Below are positions 55,591 through 64,000 of a stretch of 64,000 nucleotides of DNA, one piece after another (positions within the stretch are counted from its first letter, which is position 1; every line of letters starts with the position of its first letter). Location of the stretch: positions 62,001 to 126,000 of the forward strand of contig NZ_JAKVTW010000006.1 in NCBI RefSeq assembly GCF_022489065.1, in the 5' to 3' direction. This DNA comes from Vreelandella neptunia (lineage in GTDB: Bacteria > Pseudomonadota > Gammaproteobacteria > Pseudomonadales > Halomonadaceae). A program made the translations under genes and the position numbers. The notes below the pieces were generated by a model. It was not told where the DNA came from. It worked only from the letters and a program-made list of their open reading frames with translations, and did no database searches.

Positions 55591-56151
55591 ATGCACACAG
55601 ATAACCAACACGCAGATTACCAAGTAGCTGCGCAAACGCTGAACTGGGTGCGCACCTTCATTGTGGCGCATGATATTTGCCCGTTTGCACAGCGGGAGCT
55701 GGAGCGTGAATCGATTCGCGTGGAAGTAGTGCGCTCTAAAAAAATCGAAGTAGCGCTCGAGGAACTGATGGTGGAAGTGCAGTGGTTAGATGAGCACCCC
55801 GAAACAGAAACCACGCTGCTGGTGTTTCCGACGCTGTTTAAAAGCTTTGATCACTACTTAGATTTTGTCGAGCTTGCAGAAAGTATCTTGGTCGATCAGG
55901 GCTATGAAGGTGTTTATCAGTTAGCCACTTTTCACCCAGATTACTGCTTTGAAGACGCTGAGCCCGATGATGCTTCAAACTATACCAACCGCTCCCCCTA
56001 CGCCATGGTGCATCTGTTACGCGAAGAGAGTGTCGAAAAAGCGATCGCGTTTTACGGCGACACTGACGCTATTCCCGAGCGTAATATTGCCAAGTTAACC
56101 GCAATGGGTAGCGATGCCGCTGAGCAACAGCTTCAGCGTTGTTTTGATTAG
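55591..56151 (+). CDS. DUF1415 family protein
   Basis: A 186-residue soluble protein of a conserved family without assigned function. Typical stretches are TLNWVRTFIVAHDICPFAQR, TTLLVFPTLFKSFDHYLDFV, LATFHPDYCFEDAEPDD and NRSPYAMVHLLRE. Conserved Cys, His and acidic residues (CPFA, FHPDYCF) suggest a ligand or metal site, which is inference. The ATG at 55591 follows GAGGG; a frame extends to 55528. It converges with the diguanylate cyclase. Confidence 0.85.
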   Translation: MHTDNQHADYQVAAQTLNWVRTFIVAHDICPFAQRELERESIRVEVVRSKKIEVALEELMVEVQWLDEHPETETTLLVFPTLFKSFDHYLDFVELAESILVDQGYEGVYQLATFHPDYCFEDAEPDDASNYTNRSPYAMVHLLREESVEKAIAFYGDTDAIPERNIAKLTAMGSDAAEQQLQRCFD

Positions 56152-56780
56152 AACGAATGAATCACGAGTTGATGTTTGCCTTTCGCTTTAGCCGCATACA
56201 GGGCATCGTCAGCGAGTTGCAACACGGTGTTGATATGATGCCCGTGGTGAGGCCACCATGCGGCCCCTAAACTGCTTCCAACGCATGCCTGCTCGTTGTC
56301 AGGAAGTAAAACGGGTTGATCGATGGAGCTCAGTAAGCGTCTGCTAATTTCATGGGTGAGCATTTCCAAATGCTCTTCCTTGGTTTTAAGCACCATAACG
56401 AACTCATCACCGCCCAATCGGGCGACTACATCGCCGCTGCGTAACGCACTTTTTAATCGCTGGGTGATTTCAATCAATAGTAGGTCGCCCGCGTGATGGC
56501 CTAATTCATCGTTGACCTGCTTAAAACCATCTAAATCAATACAAATGACGGCCATGCTTTGTTGGTTTCTTTCCGCCTCTGGTATCGCAAGCTGTAGGTA
56601 CTGATTCAAAAACGCACGATTGGGCAGGCCCGTTAACGGGTCGGTGTTGGCTAAATCTTCTAAGCGGTTGATAGTCCTGTGTTGATCTAACAACCGGGTG
56701 ACCATATTGCGCATAGAGGTTGAAAGGTCTTTAAGTTCAGGAACCACTTTCCAGTGGAATGCTATCGGCGTGTTCGCCAT
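56148..56780 (-). CDS. Diguanylate cyclase, C-terminal (GGDEF) half after a frameshift
   Basis: A frame of 210 codons that carries the end of a HAMP domain (PELKDLSTSMRNMVTRLL) and a complete GGDEF domain: TDPLTGLPNRAFL, CIDLDGFKQVNDELGHHAGD, RLGGDEFVMVL. RSGD five residues before GGDEF is an intact RxxD inhibitory site. It would make c-di-GMP. The first dozen codons, up to about 56741, read the other half's DNA in a different frame and are not protein-like, so this is not a separate gene with its own start. Confidence 0.75.
   Translation of the reverse strand: MANTPIAFHWKVVPELKDLSTSMRNMVTRLLDQHRTINRLEDLANTDPLTGLPNRAFLNQYLQLAIPEAERNQQSMAVICIDLDGFKQVNDELGHHAGDLLLIEITQRLKSALRSGDVVARLGGDEFVMVLKTKEEHLEMLTHEISRRLLSSIDQPVLLPDNEQACVGSSLGAAWWPHHGHHINTVLQLADDALYAAKAKGKHQLVIHSF
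56737..56780 (-). other. Frameshift junction in the diguanylate cyclase gene
   Basis: On the minus strand GAA AGT GGT TCC TGA ACT ends the first frame, while CCT GAA CTT AAA in the +1 frame gives PELKDLS, the expected HAMP continuation. One extra base, or a +1 slip at TCC TGA, would join the halves. A disabling mutation or a sequencing error is likeliest. Confidence 0.8.
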
Positions 56781-57801
56781 CCTGTATTTTGTCGGCGGCT
56801 TTCGCTAAGCGGGTGAGCGGGGCGACAAGGCGCGATGCAGTGACCCACCCAATGATCGCAAATAGCAACGCTAATAAGACCCCCATACCCATAATGGCGG
56901 CTTGCAGTTGTTCGATGGGCGCAAGGGCGGAGGCTATTGGTTTACGGCTCACCGCTATCCAGCCCAATCCAGGAAAGTCTTCAAACCCGCTGCTGCGCGC
57001 GTAGCCTGTCATGAAACGCTCCCCATTGGGCCACGTTTCAATGGCCCATTGGGGTGATGTGTTGGAGGGGGCAGGTATATTTTTCAGGCTGTCTAATGAC
57101 TCGCCAATAAGCGCCGCAGGCCCTAGCAGCACCGTGCCGTTAGCAGATAGTAACAGCATCTCAGTATTATGCCGCTGGTTGGTAGGCGCTAGCATGGATT
57201 GCTGAATGTACTCCGCCCACTGCCAACTTAAATGGACTGCCAACACTCCCTGTAGCTGCTCGTTAGAGTCATATACAGGGGTGGCAATATCAACAAACTG
57301 AAGAGCCTCACCGCTGGGGTTGGGCAGCAATTGGGCTAGCATCACTGCCTCATGAACATCACCTACCCACATCGCCTCCCGGCCCTCAATAAATACCGGG
57401 CGTTGTGCGATTGAAACCCCTTCTAAAATCCCACCCGTTGCAGCTAGAACAGTCCCTTCTGAATCGGTAAAACCAATCCACGACACAACGTTATGGTTGC
57501 TCTGTAGTAGCTCCAACTGTTCACGCAGTAAGCTGGTGCCAGCATCGTTTGTAAAAGCTTGAATACCCAGCAGTAGCTTAACTTCCTTAATCCGCGCATC
57601 CATGCTGCGGTCCAGTTTATCCACCATTTGGTAGGCTGCTTCAGACGCCGCAGTGCCAATAGCGGCTTCCATTTGCTGCGCCGATTCCCGGGATGCCACC
57701 CAGCCAAGCAGTAACGTCGTGGCAAATACCAATGTGGCAATTAGAGCGATAAAACGTGAACGCAGTGAGAAACGTGAGTAAAACGGGGGATGAACGGACA
57801 T
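56737..57801 (-). CDS. Diguanylate cyclase, N-terminal sensor half before a frameshift
   Basis: A frame of 354 codons: membrane helix 1 at about 15-33, a periplasmic Cache-like sensor of about 260 residues (WIGFTDSEGTVLAATGG, RPVFIEGREAMWVGDVHEAV, GLGWIAVSRKPIASAL), helix 2 at about 290-312, and the start of HAMP (ASRLVAPLTRLAKAADKIQDG). It stops at a TGA in the middle of HAMP, while the following frame continues the domain at once. It is the front of one membrane-bound cyclase of about 550 residues. Confidence 0.75.
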   Translation of the reverse strand: MSVHPPFYSRFSLRSRFIALIATLVFATTLLLGWVASRESAQQMEAAIGTAASEAAYQMVDKLDRSMDARIKEVKLLLGIQAFTNDAGTSLLREQLELLQSNHNVVSWIGFTDSEGTVLAATGGILEGVSIAQRPVFIEGREAMWVGDVHEAVMLAQLLPNPSGEALQFVDIATPVYDSNEQLQGVLAVHLSWQWAEYIQQSMLAPTNQRHNTEMLLLSANGTVLLGPAALIGESLDSLKNIPAPSNTSPQWAIETWPNGERFMTGYARSSGFEDFPGLGWIAVSRKPIASALAPIEQLQAAIMGMGVLLALLFAIIGWVTASRLVAPLTRLAKAADKIQDGEHADSIPLESGS

Positions 57802-57927
57802 AATTTGCCATCACTAGAAAGAGGCGCTTAAAAGCGTATTGTCATTAGAAGAGAGGGAACTTAACTTATTTTATAGACATTTGCATTTCGATGTCGGCTA
57901 ATTTTTATTAAAGCCAGAGATGAACAA

Positions 57928-57952
57928 TAAAATGGGCCAGCAGTGCTGACCC
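57928..57952 (-). terminator. Probable terminator after the second chemoreceptor gene
   Basis: On the minus strand GGGTCAG and CTGGCCC pair (one G-U) around five bases and are followed by ATTTTATTG. It lies about 40 bases past the stop at 57992. Confidence 0.6.
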
Positions 57953-57991
57953 GAGACATGTCGACTATTAACAGAAGCCCTTTTGCTACAG

Positions 57992-59656
57992 CTAAAACTC
58001 TTCCCGATCTGGCGAGGTGCTAACGCTATTTTTTTTTGGATAAGCGGAAGTGGAGGCGAAAGCAGGTTGAGGGCTGGCGATAATAGGGCTTGCCGAGTTA
58101 TTTTTAATTAAGCGTTTCAGTTTGAACGTCATGACTAACTCGGCAAGCCGCGTGGCTTCATCCTGCAGCGAGGCTGACGCAGTACTGGTCTCTTCCACCA
58201 ACGACACATTTTCTTGAGTCGCCGAGTCCATCTGAGAGACTGCCGTACTGATTTGACTGATACCTGATTCTTGCTCTTTGGCAGCCAGCGCCAGCGCCTG
58301 CATCATTTCAGTGACTTTGAAGATGGATTCATTGATCTCGGCCATATCATGACCGTTTTTTGCTGCTTGCTCTGCACCCATGGCAATACGCTGTGAGATA
58401 TCTTCAATCATCTCGCGTATTTCTTTTGACGAGCTGGAGGTTTTGGTTGCTAATGAACGAACCTCACTGGCTACCACTGCAAATCCTCTACCATGCTCAC
58501 CTGCCCGGGCAGCTTCCACCGATGCATTCAATGCCAAGATATTGGTTTGAAAGGCGATTGAATCGATGACTTGAACAATGTCGTGTACTTTATGGGAGGT
58601 TTCTTCCAGCTCACGCATTAACAGGCTGGTGCGCTCAGATGCCTGTTGGCCATTATTCGCTTGCTGTGCTGCATCTTGGGTGAGTTCCTGTGCTTGACCG
58701 GCAGTGTCAGCGTTTTGGCGTACAATGGATGAGATTTCATCCATGCTCGCGGCGGTTTGCTGAAGCGCTGCTGCCTGTTCTTCCGTCCGTGATGCTAAGT
58801 CCTCACTACCGCTAGCAATTTGCTTAGAGCTACTGGCCACGGCTTCACTGCTCTGGTTTAACGTGCCAATCATATCTTCCAAGCGCTCTTGCATATCGTC
58901 CATCGCGCTGTATAAACGACCAATTTCGTTTCTGCCACGGTTTTCTATGGAGCTGGTTAGGTCTCCCTTGGCGATGTTTTCACAAATTTGCACAGCACGC
59001 TGGAGCGGGGAAATAAGCTGCCGGTTAATGATTGTTTGCATAACGGCATAGATGATCAATGCAAGCGCTATAAGCACGCCGACGGTAATGCCGAGTATTT
59101 GGCTATCCCTTGAGGTTTTCTGAGTAACTTCTTCACCACGCTCCAATGCATAGCGATTAAAGTTACCTATGGCATCCCCAAAAGTTAAAAAATTGTTGTC
59201 AATATTATCTTTAAAATTAATAAGTTCGCGGTAATCGCCGGCCTGTAGGTCTTGCCTGAACTGAGTATTGGTAATGGCTGAGTAAGCGGTGTTGATGGCC
59301 TCCAAATAGGCATAACGTTCCATCTCGGGCGTGGTTTCTACACTATTGAGTGCCTCCATTCGCGTATCAGCAACAGCTAGGCTCTCTATCGCAAAACCAA
59401 GTGCATCAGCAGCTCTCTCCTCTGAGCCATTTTCATAATATTGTGCGAGCCGCTCAAGCCTAACGCGCATCTCCATGAGGTTCGCTTCGGCACGGGCAGC
59501 GGCGCTAGATTGCTGAGCGCTGATTTGATTGATTTCATCAAGGTGCAAGGCTGCTTCTCGCTCCCCTAGGTAACCAAGCAGGCCAACGCCTGTCAGCATT
59601 ATCAGAAGCGAAATTAACGCACCCGTAATCAGGGTTTTTACTGATATTTTTTGCAT
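57992..59656 (-). CDS. Methyl-accepting chemotaxis protein
   Basis: A 554-residue chemoreceptor: membrane helix 1 at about 10-30, a helical periplasmic sensor of about 155 residues with coiled-coil character, helix 2 at about 190-212, HAMP, and the signalling domain with [20 protein letters not shown] and [13 protein letters not shown]. The extreme C terminus is DREEF, which lacks the tryptophan of the CheR-tethering pentapeptide. ATG at 59656 has AAAGGG at better spacing than ATG at 59662. A six-base hairpin (59677-59694) lies just upstream in the leader. Confidence 0.92.
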   Translation of the reverse strand: MQKISVKTLITGALISLLIMLTGVGLLGYLGEREAALHLDEINQISAQQSSAAARAEANLMEMRVRLERLAQYYENGSEERAADALGFAIESLAVADTRMEALNSVETTPEMERYAYLEAINTAYSAITNTQFRQDLQAGDYRELINFKDNIDNNFLTFGDAIGNFNRYALERGEEVTQKTSRDSQILGITVGVLIALALIIYAVMQTIINRQLISPLQRAVQICENIAKGDLTSSIENRGRNEIGRLYSAMDDMQERLEDMIGTLNQSSEAVASSSKQIASGSEDLASRTEEQAAALQQTAASMDEISSIVRQNADTAGQAQELTQDAAQQANNGQQASERTSLLMRELEETSHKVHDIVQVIDSIAFQTNILALNASVEAARAGEHGRGFAVVASEVRSLATKTSSSSKEIREMIEDISQRIAMGAEQAAKNGHDMAEINESIFKVTEMMQALALAAKEQESGISQISTAVSQMDSATQENVSLVEETSTASASLQDEATRLAELVMTFKLKRLIKNNSASPIIASPQPAFASTSAYPKKNSVSTSPDREEF

Positions 59657-59997
59657 ATACATCCCTTTAAAGCCCCAACGCCTTTATTGGCGTTAATGCG
59701 GGTTTTAAAGGGTAACAATGGATTGCTGATGGTATTTACAAGATAATTGACTGCTGATCTGTTTTTTTAAACGTTTGTTTTTAATATAATATGTAGGCTT
59801 TTAAGAAAACTGTTTTATTATGTTTCTTATGTAAAATTGGCGTTACTAGGGCGGGTTAAGATGTTGTGAATTTGGTTTTTTTGTAAGTTGTTAGTGCTTC
59901 TTGATTGTAAGGGTTTTTACCTATATTTGATTTTGCCTTTTGTAGCGTTGAAAAAGGCAGGCGATGAAGCCTGCTTATGATTAGGGCTTCAGTTTAA
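59657..59997. other. Intergenic region before the second chemoreceptor gene
   Basis: This 341-base AT-rich stretch holds no supported gene. AACGCC/GGCGTT at 59677-59694 is a hairpin in the chemoreceptor leader, and the GNAT gene's terminator lies at 59951-59976. The promoter of the chemoreceptor gene should be here; I could not pick one with confidence. Confidence 0.5.
59951..59976 (-). terminator. Intrinsic terminator after the GNAT gene
   Basis: On the minus strand GCAGGC and GCCTGC form a six-base stem with a six-base loop, followed by C and TTTTT. It lies 24 bases beyond the stop at 59998. Confidence 0.8.
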
Positions 59998-60492
59998 TTA
60001 AAGCGCTTTATACATCACATAAGTATCGACAAAGCCCAGGCGTGCATGGCGGTAGGCGTTAGGCACGGTACCCACGATGCTAAACCCAAGCTTTTGCCAT
60101 AAGGCGACGGCGACTTCATTGGTGGCCACTACGGCATTGTACTGCATGGCTAGAAAACCTAGCTCGCGAGCCCGCTGCTGGGAATGTTCGCACATGGCAC
60201 GTGCTACGCCTTTCCCGCGTGCGGCGGGCGTTACCATATAGCCACAATTGCAGATATGGTCGCCGGGGCCTGCCGCATTGGCTTTTAAGTAGTAGGCGCC
60301 CAGCACTTGGCCATTTTCATCTTTGGCCACCACGCTGGCGTTAGGCGATTTACACCAGAGCTGCTGGGCCGCTTCAAAGCTGATATTTGGATCAAACGCA
60401 TAGGTCTCTTGCGCTGTGACAATCGCTTGGAAGGTTGGCCAAAAAGCAGCAAAGTCGTCATCCGTTACTGTAGAAAACGCGAGTGCACTCAT
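59998..60492 (-). CDS. GNAT family N-acetyltransferase
   Basis: A 164-residue acetyltransferase with the GNAT core: the beta strand before motif A (GYMVTPAARGKGVARAMCEH), where the acetyl-CoA loop reads ARGKGVA, and the later NEVAVALWQKLGF segment. The C terminus (AYRHARLGFVDTYVMYKAL) resembles YhhY/phosphinothricin-like GNATs. The substrate is unknown. It lies 23 bases after the LLM gene and is probably cotranscribed with it. Confidence 0.85.
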   Translation of the reverse strand: MSALAFSTVTDDDFAAFWPTFQAIVTAQETYAFDPNISFEAAQQLWCKSPNASVVAKDENGQVLGAYYLKANAAGPGDHICNCGYMVTPAARGKGVARAMCEHSQQRARELGFLAMQYNAVVATNEVAVALWQKLGFSIVGTVPNAYRHARLGFVDTYVMYKAL

Positions 60493-60515
60493 AAGTGTCC
60501 TTTAAAGCGAAGCGA

Positions 60516-61508
60516 TTAACGAGCGACTTCTGCCACAATTTCGTAGCTGCGTAGCCGATCAGAATGATTATAAAAATCGCTGTTAATCATTAGCTCATCC
60601 GCACCAGTGCGTGCCTGGAACTCCTCAAGCTCTGCTTTGACTGTTTCTGGTCCGCCAATAATAGCGGCCCCTAAAAATTGGCTGACCTGAGCCTGTTCAA
60701 CGGGTGACCAATCGAGTTGTTCAACCGGCGGCTGTGACTGTGTTGGCTTGCCGCGAATAAGGTTGAGGAATTTCTGTTGTGCGGTCGTGGCCAGGTAGTG
60801 CGCCATCGCATCACTTTCAGCCGCCATCACGGGCAGGCCGACCATGGCGTGGGGCTTATCTAGGTGTTCAGAAGGGCGGAAGTTGTCACGGTATAAGCGC
60901 AGCGCCTCAAATAAATAGCCCGGCGCAAACTGCGCTGCAAATGCAAAGGGCAAGCCTAGTTTTGCTGCCAGTTGCGCGCTATAGCCGCTGGAGCCCAGTA
61001 GCCAAATAGGCACATGGGTACCTTGACCAGGAACGGCTTTTACCCGCTGCTGAGGGTCGGCATCCTCTAAGTAGCTGCTAAGCTCATTAAGCAGTTGAGG
61101 GAAGTCATCTACGCCAGCGTGGGCGTTGCGGCGCATGGCCTGCATCGTGGCGCCATCCGAGCCGGGAGCGCGACCCAAACCCAGGTCAATACGGCCGGGA
61201 TAGAGTGTTTCCAGCGTGCCGAACTGCTCGGCAATCACTAGCGGTGGATGGTTAGGCAGCATTATGCCGCCACTGCCCACACGTATCGTCGACGTTTGCC
61301 CAGCGACATGACCGATCAGCACCGCTGTAGCAGCGCTTGCGATGCCAGCAATGTTGTGATGCTCGGCCAGCCAGTAACGGGTATAGCCTAGCCGCTCGGT
61401 TAATTGCGCAAGCTCAACGCTGTCGCGAAAAGTCTCAGCGGCGCTGCCGCCCTGGCGTATAGGGGCCAGATCAAGAACGGAAAGCGCCGTGGAAGCGAGT
61501 TGGCTCAT
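60516..61508 (-). CDS. Luciferase-like (LLM) flavin-dependent oxidoreductase, YhbW type
   Basis: A 330-residue TIM-barrel protein of the bacterial luciferase-like family. It matches E. coli YhbW along its length: [77 protein letters not shown]. Such proteins bind FMN or F420; FMN is expected here. Substrate and role are unknown. It is the first gene of a two-gene unit with the GNAT enzyme. Confidence 0.88.
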   Translation of the reverse strand: MSQLASTALSVLDLAPIRQGGSAAETFRDSVELAQLTERLGYTRYWLAEHHNIAGIASAATAVLIGHVAGQTSTIRVGSGGIMLPNHPPLVIAEQFGTLETLYPGRIDLGLGRAPGSDGATMQAMRRNAHAGVDDFPQLLNELSSYLEDADPQQRVKAVPGQGTHVPIWLLGSSGYSAQLAAKLGLPFAFAAQFAPGYLFEALRLYRDNFRPSEHLDKPHAMVGLPVMAAESDAMAHYLATTAQQKFLNLIRGKPTQSQPPVEQLDWSPVEQAQVSQFLGAAIIGGPETVKAELEEFQARTGADELMINSDFYNHSDRLRSYEIVAEVAR

Positions 61509-61651
61509 GGTTCACCTGCAAGTTAATACGTGGGCGCTATAGTGAAAAATTACTTAGCGCGCTTGGTAATTACACGTTATGCGGTCAGTGCAGATGAATT
61601 GCAAGGTGTCAGCCATGCAGATATTGGCGGTGTAAACGTGGAATGATGGTT

Positions 61652-62338
61652 TTACTCTAAGGGCGGGGTGGGGCGGATAAGAATTTCATTAACGTCGACA
61701 TGGGCAGGCTGTGAAAGCGCATAAACCACCGCATTGGCGATGTCGCGGTCTTCTAGCGCATGCTCGGGTGGTTCATCAAAGAAGGGCGTGTCGACCATTC
61801 CTGGCTCTATTAGCGTCACACGCATGCCGGTGCCACGTAGTTCTTCGCGCAGGTTATAGCCAATTCCGGTGACCGCCCACTTAGTGGCGCTATACATTGA
61901 TCCAGGGATCGTCGTGCGACCTGCTGCGGAGCCGGTAAGTAACACATGACCTTTGCTACGCTTTAAGGCGGGTAAGCAGGCTTGAATAGTCAGGCCAACG
62001 CCATAAATGTTGGTCAGAATCATCTCACGCCATGCTTCATGGTCAGCACTACTAAACCCACCGGGCGAGCCACCACGACCAGCGTTGGCAAAGATAGCAT
62101 CAAGGCGACCAAAGGTTTCAAGTGCCTGTTCAACCATTGCCTGCTGCTGCTCTAAATGGGTCACGTCAAGCTCGCAGGTTAATACGTTTTCCGGCCCCAG
62201 CTCTTGAGAAAGGGCGGTGAGTTTTTCGTTTGAACGAGCGGCCAATACCAGTTTGTAACCTTCGCGCGAGGCTGCTCGGGCGGTAGCTGCGCCGATACCG
62301 CTGGATGCGCCAGTAATCAATAGCACCCTGTTATTCAT
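61652..62338 (-). CDS. SDR family NAD(P)-dependent oxidoreductase
   Basis: A 228-residue classical short-chain dehydrogenase: cofactor loop TGASSGIGAATAR, ARSNEK suggesting NADP preference, NAG in IFANAGRGG, catalytic Ser in LTGSAAGRTT and Y-x3-K in MYSATKWAV. It resembles the YdfG-like group that acts on 3-hydroxy acids and other alcohols. The ATG at 62338 follows AAGGAG; an in-frame GTG at 62347 is weaker. It appears monocistronic. Confidence 0.88.
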   Translation of the reverse strand: MNNRVLLITGASSGIGAATARAASREGYKLVLAARSNEKLTALSQELGPENVLTCELDVTHLEQQQAMVEQALETFGRLDAIFANAGRGGSPGGFSSADHEAWREMILTNIYGVGLTIQACLPALKRSKGHVLLTGSAAGRTTIPGSMYSATKWAVTGIGYNLREELRGTGMRVTLIEPGMVDTPFFDEPPEHALEDRDIANAVVYALSQPAHVDVNEILIRPTPPLE

Positions 62339-62441
62339 GGTGTGCACTCCTTGCTCGCTGACTTAGGTAAGCCTTTAGCATGGCTAAGGTGATGGCATCC
62401 TGCAAACATACACCTAACTTACGCGTTAAGGCTCTGCTAAT

Positions 62442-63731
62442 TTACCGCGAGCGGAAGTGGCCATCTTCTTTGCGCTGTAGCATCGCTGAAAGGTCCAAAA
62501 TTGCTTGGGCCATATCCGCCATGCTTTTGCTTTGATCCATCGAGGTTTTACGCAGGAACCGGTAGGCCTCTTCTTCGCTCATATCCTGATGGGCCATAAT
62601 AAGGCCCTTGGCACGCTCGATGAGTTTGCGTTCGCGGAGTGCTTTGCGGGTATTTTCAAGCTCATCGCTAAGGCCTTGTAAGCGGCTTGCTTGTGCCTGG
62701 GTCAGCTCAATCAGCGAGCGCCCCAGCGGCGAGGTTAGAGCGTTAGCGGTCAAGTCTCCTAATGGTTGCCCATCATTAAGCGCTAGTAGTTGTTCGCACG
62801 GGGCAGGTACATAGGTGAAAGGCTGCGTTTTAGCTTTCTCTAAAGCATCCTGTGCCTGAGCGATTTTACGATGGCAAAGTACGCTCAGCTGTGAGATTAG
62901 CGAATCTTCAACCATTTTCATTGAGTCGATACGCAGGGTGGTCAGTTCGTACCAGGTTTCACCCAGCTTATCAGGTGCCTCTTTGGGCGGTGATTGCGTT
63001 GCCTGCGAGCGCTGGCAAGCGATATCGCGCAGGTGGCAAATGCCCGATAGCGTGCGCGGTGAAAGCTCTTTTTGCCACGCCTGCTGCGCTTCGGGTGTCG
63101 CAAACTCTACAAAGGTGTCAAAGCAGCGCTGTTGATCTGTCATTAGCTGGTTTAACAGGGCTCGGTGGGGCTCGTCGAAGTGCCCATGGGTAAAGCCAAA
63201 GGCGCCACAGGCACGCTCCTGGCCAGCCAGCTCTTTGCCCTGCATTAAGTGGAAAATGGCGACCAGCGTGCGCGTAATGTCGGGATCAATAGAGGTGTCA
63301 GCCGCTTCAAATACAATGGCCAGCAGCCCGCTGGTCAGTTGATTGAACGCTTGAGTTGCCGCGTCAGGGGAGATGGCAAAGGTATCAATGGCCCGGCGCA
63401 GCGTGCCTAGTTCATCGAGTGCATACCAAACGGCGGCAATTCGGCGCAGTAAGCGGGCGGCTGCTTGAGGGCGGGCCTCCTGGCTGAGCGCTTCCAAGCG
63501 TTGGCGCATTAACGTCTCTGCCTGCTGACTGTTTTGCCGATAAGTGTCGCGGCGAGTTTTGAAGCGCTGTCCTTGAGAGGCGAGGTATATCGTCGATGCT
63601 CCCCGTTCACGCTGGAGCATATGAATAAAGTGGCTAATGTCTCCGACGATATCGGCGGTGGTGGCTAAGTGGGTAAGGTTGTCGATATCGCAACGGATGG
63701 CGGTTAGAAGCAGTTGCTGCGCTGAGGACAT
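62442..63731 (-). CDS. nasR: Nitrate/nitrite-responsive antiterminator (NIT and ANTAR domains)
   Basis: A 429-residue cytosolic regulator. The NIT sensor covers about residues 25-290 (ISHFIHMLQRERGASTIYLAS, then MQGKELAGQERACGAFGF and a closing LTTLRIDSMKMVEDSL). A linker leads to a C-terminal ANTAR RNA-binding domain from about 355 (LRERKLIERAKGLIMAHQDMSEEEAYRFLRKTSM, in two parts). Klebsiella NasR of this plan binds leader RNA when nitrate or nitrite is present and prevents termination. Two leaders with matching hexaloops lie about 33 kb away, before the nas genes. AAGGAAA precedes the ATG at 63731. An adjacent partial transporter gene is on the same strand. Confidence 0.92.
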   Translation of the reverse strand: MSSAQQLLLTAIRCDIDNLTHLATTADIVGDISHFIHMLQRERGASTIYLASQGQRFKTRRDTYRQNSQQAETLMRQRLEALSQEARPQAAARLLRRIAAVWYALDELGTLRRAIDTFAISPDAATQAFNQLTSGLLAIVFEAADTSIDPDITRTLVAIFHLMQGKELAGQERACGAFGFTHGHFDEPHRALLNQLMTDQQRCFDTFVEFATPEAQQAWQKELSPRTLSGICHLRDIACQRSQATQSPPKEAPDKLGETWYELTTLRIDSMKMVEDSLISQLSVLCHRKIAQAQDALEKAKTQPFTYVPAPCEQLLALNDGQPLGDLTANALTSPLGRSLIELTQAQASRLQGLSDELENTRKALRERKLIERAKGLIMAHQDMSEEEAYRFLRKTSMDQSKSMADMAQAILDLSAMLQRKEDGHFRSR

Positions 63732-63823
63732 AGAAATTTCCTTGGGTGACTCGCCGCCTAAAATGAACACTCCCGCTCTGCTGATTAGCTGGAGGGGAGT
63801 GATTGAAGTGTACTGGAAAGCGC

Positions 63824-64000
63824 TTAACGCAACGACAGTGCGCCAGCGCCTACGTCATCACCAACGGCATCACGGTAGGCTTCGGCCTCTTCGGCTTCGG
63901 TAGCATCGCTAAAGCGCACCAGCAACACGCAGGAGGCCAAAATCAGCACCGTAAGACCTAAATAGAACAGCCCTTGTTGATAGGTAAGGCTTTCGCTGCG
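63824..64000 (-). CDS. C-terminal end of a membrane protein, possibly an MFS nitrate transporter
   Basis: The last 58 codons of a gene entering from the right edge. The residues show one hydrophobic helix (GLFYLGLTVLILASCVLLV) followed by an acidic tail (RFSDATEAEEAEAYRDAV) and a stop at 63824-63826. A final helix plus polar tail fits an MFS transporter. Its place just upstream of nasR on the same strand suggests NarK/NasA-type nitrate uptake, which the nas cluster itself lacks. This is an inference from context. Confidence 0.5.
   Translation of the reverse strand, partial: RSESLTYQQGLFYLGLTVLILASCVLLVRFSDATEAEEAEAYRDAVGDDVGAGALSLR

Noticed and set aside
1..64000. Search for CRISPR arrays, tRNA, rRNA, transposase or integrase genes
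   Set aside because: No regularly spaced repeats, cloverleaf sequences or mobile-element proteins were recognised by eye; a covariance-model scan was not possible.

Overview
The window reads as chromosome of a Halomonas-like gammaproteobacterium (Halomonadaceae). The evidence is moderate G+C, dense operons, SpeG, PoxB, ArfA, TRAP and tripartite tricarboxylate transporters, and an assimilatory nitrate cluster of gammaproteobacterial type. This placement is inferred from protein resemblance, not from a search. I saw no rRNA, tRNA, CRISPR array, insertion sequence or phage gene.

Layout. (1) 1-6038: end of a threonine aldolase gene, a DAO-family oxidoreductase, speG, two tiny related genes that are easily missed, poxB and a metallophosphoesterase. 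(2) 6173-16956: a compact locus for oxidative breakdown of hexuronates and aldarates (gudD, kdgD, TRAP transporter dctPQM, gci, gli, udh, a FadR-type GntR regulator, 2-oxoglutarate semialdehyde dehydrogenase). Three copies of a candidate operator tie its promoters to the regulator. (3) 17074-24481: a dpkA-like imino acid reductase, an AGCS symporter, a MocR regulator divergent from an MFS transporter, a CDF-type transporter and an alpha/beta hydrolase. (4) 24575-35862: divergent nitrate assimilation genes. A minus-strand unit (NasC-like flavoprotein, nirB, nirD) faces a plus-strand unit (nasA, cobA, an FNT channel, a PP2C-kinase fusion). Each side has a sigma-54 type promoter (GG-N10-GC) followed by a leader with hexaloop hairpins that overlap an intrinsic terminator. 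(5) 35883-45513: MFS exporter, aldo/keto reductase, arfA, a DUF1127-like gene, then a signalling block: OmpR-type regulator, periplasmic molybdopterin-fold-like protein, hybrid histidine kinase, REC-EAL protein and a chemoreceptor. (6) 45673-55513: ABC exporter, gamma-glutamyltransferase-family enzyme, TctA and TctB, two tandem TctC binding proteins, a ChrA pair and a divergent GntR regulator. (7) 55591-64000: DUF1415 protein, a diguanylate cyclase split by a frameshift, a second chemoreceptor, GNAT, LLM and SDR enzymes, a NIT-ANTAR regulator (nasR), and the end of a membrane protein that may be an MFS nitrate transporter.

How it works together. Uronates would be oxidised by Udh, isomerised by Gli and Gci (or, through glucarate, dehydrated by GudD), and taken by KdgD and the semialdehyde dehydrogenase to 2-oxoglutarate. 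Nitrate would be reduced by NasA with NasC-like electron transfer, and nitrite by NirBD, with CobA supplying the siroheme precursor. NasR, encoded about 33 kb away, is the natural candidate to release both attenuators when nitrate or nitrite is present.

Strongest points for a second look: the matched pair of ANTAR-type attenuators, the three-site GntR regulon, the pair of 37-38 residue paralogous microproteins, a cysteine-free molybdopterin-domain-like periplasmic protein in a phosphorelay locus, an arfA whose stop codon lies inside a terminator-like hairpin, and the split diguanylate cyclase.
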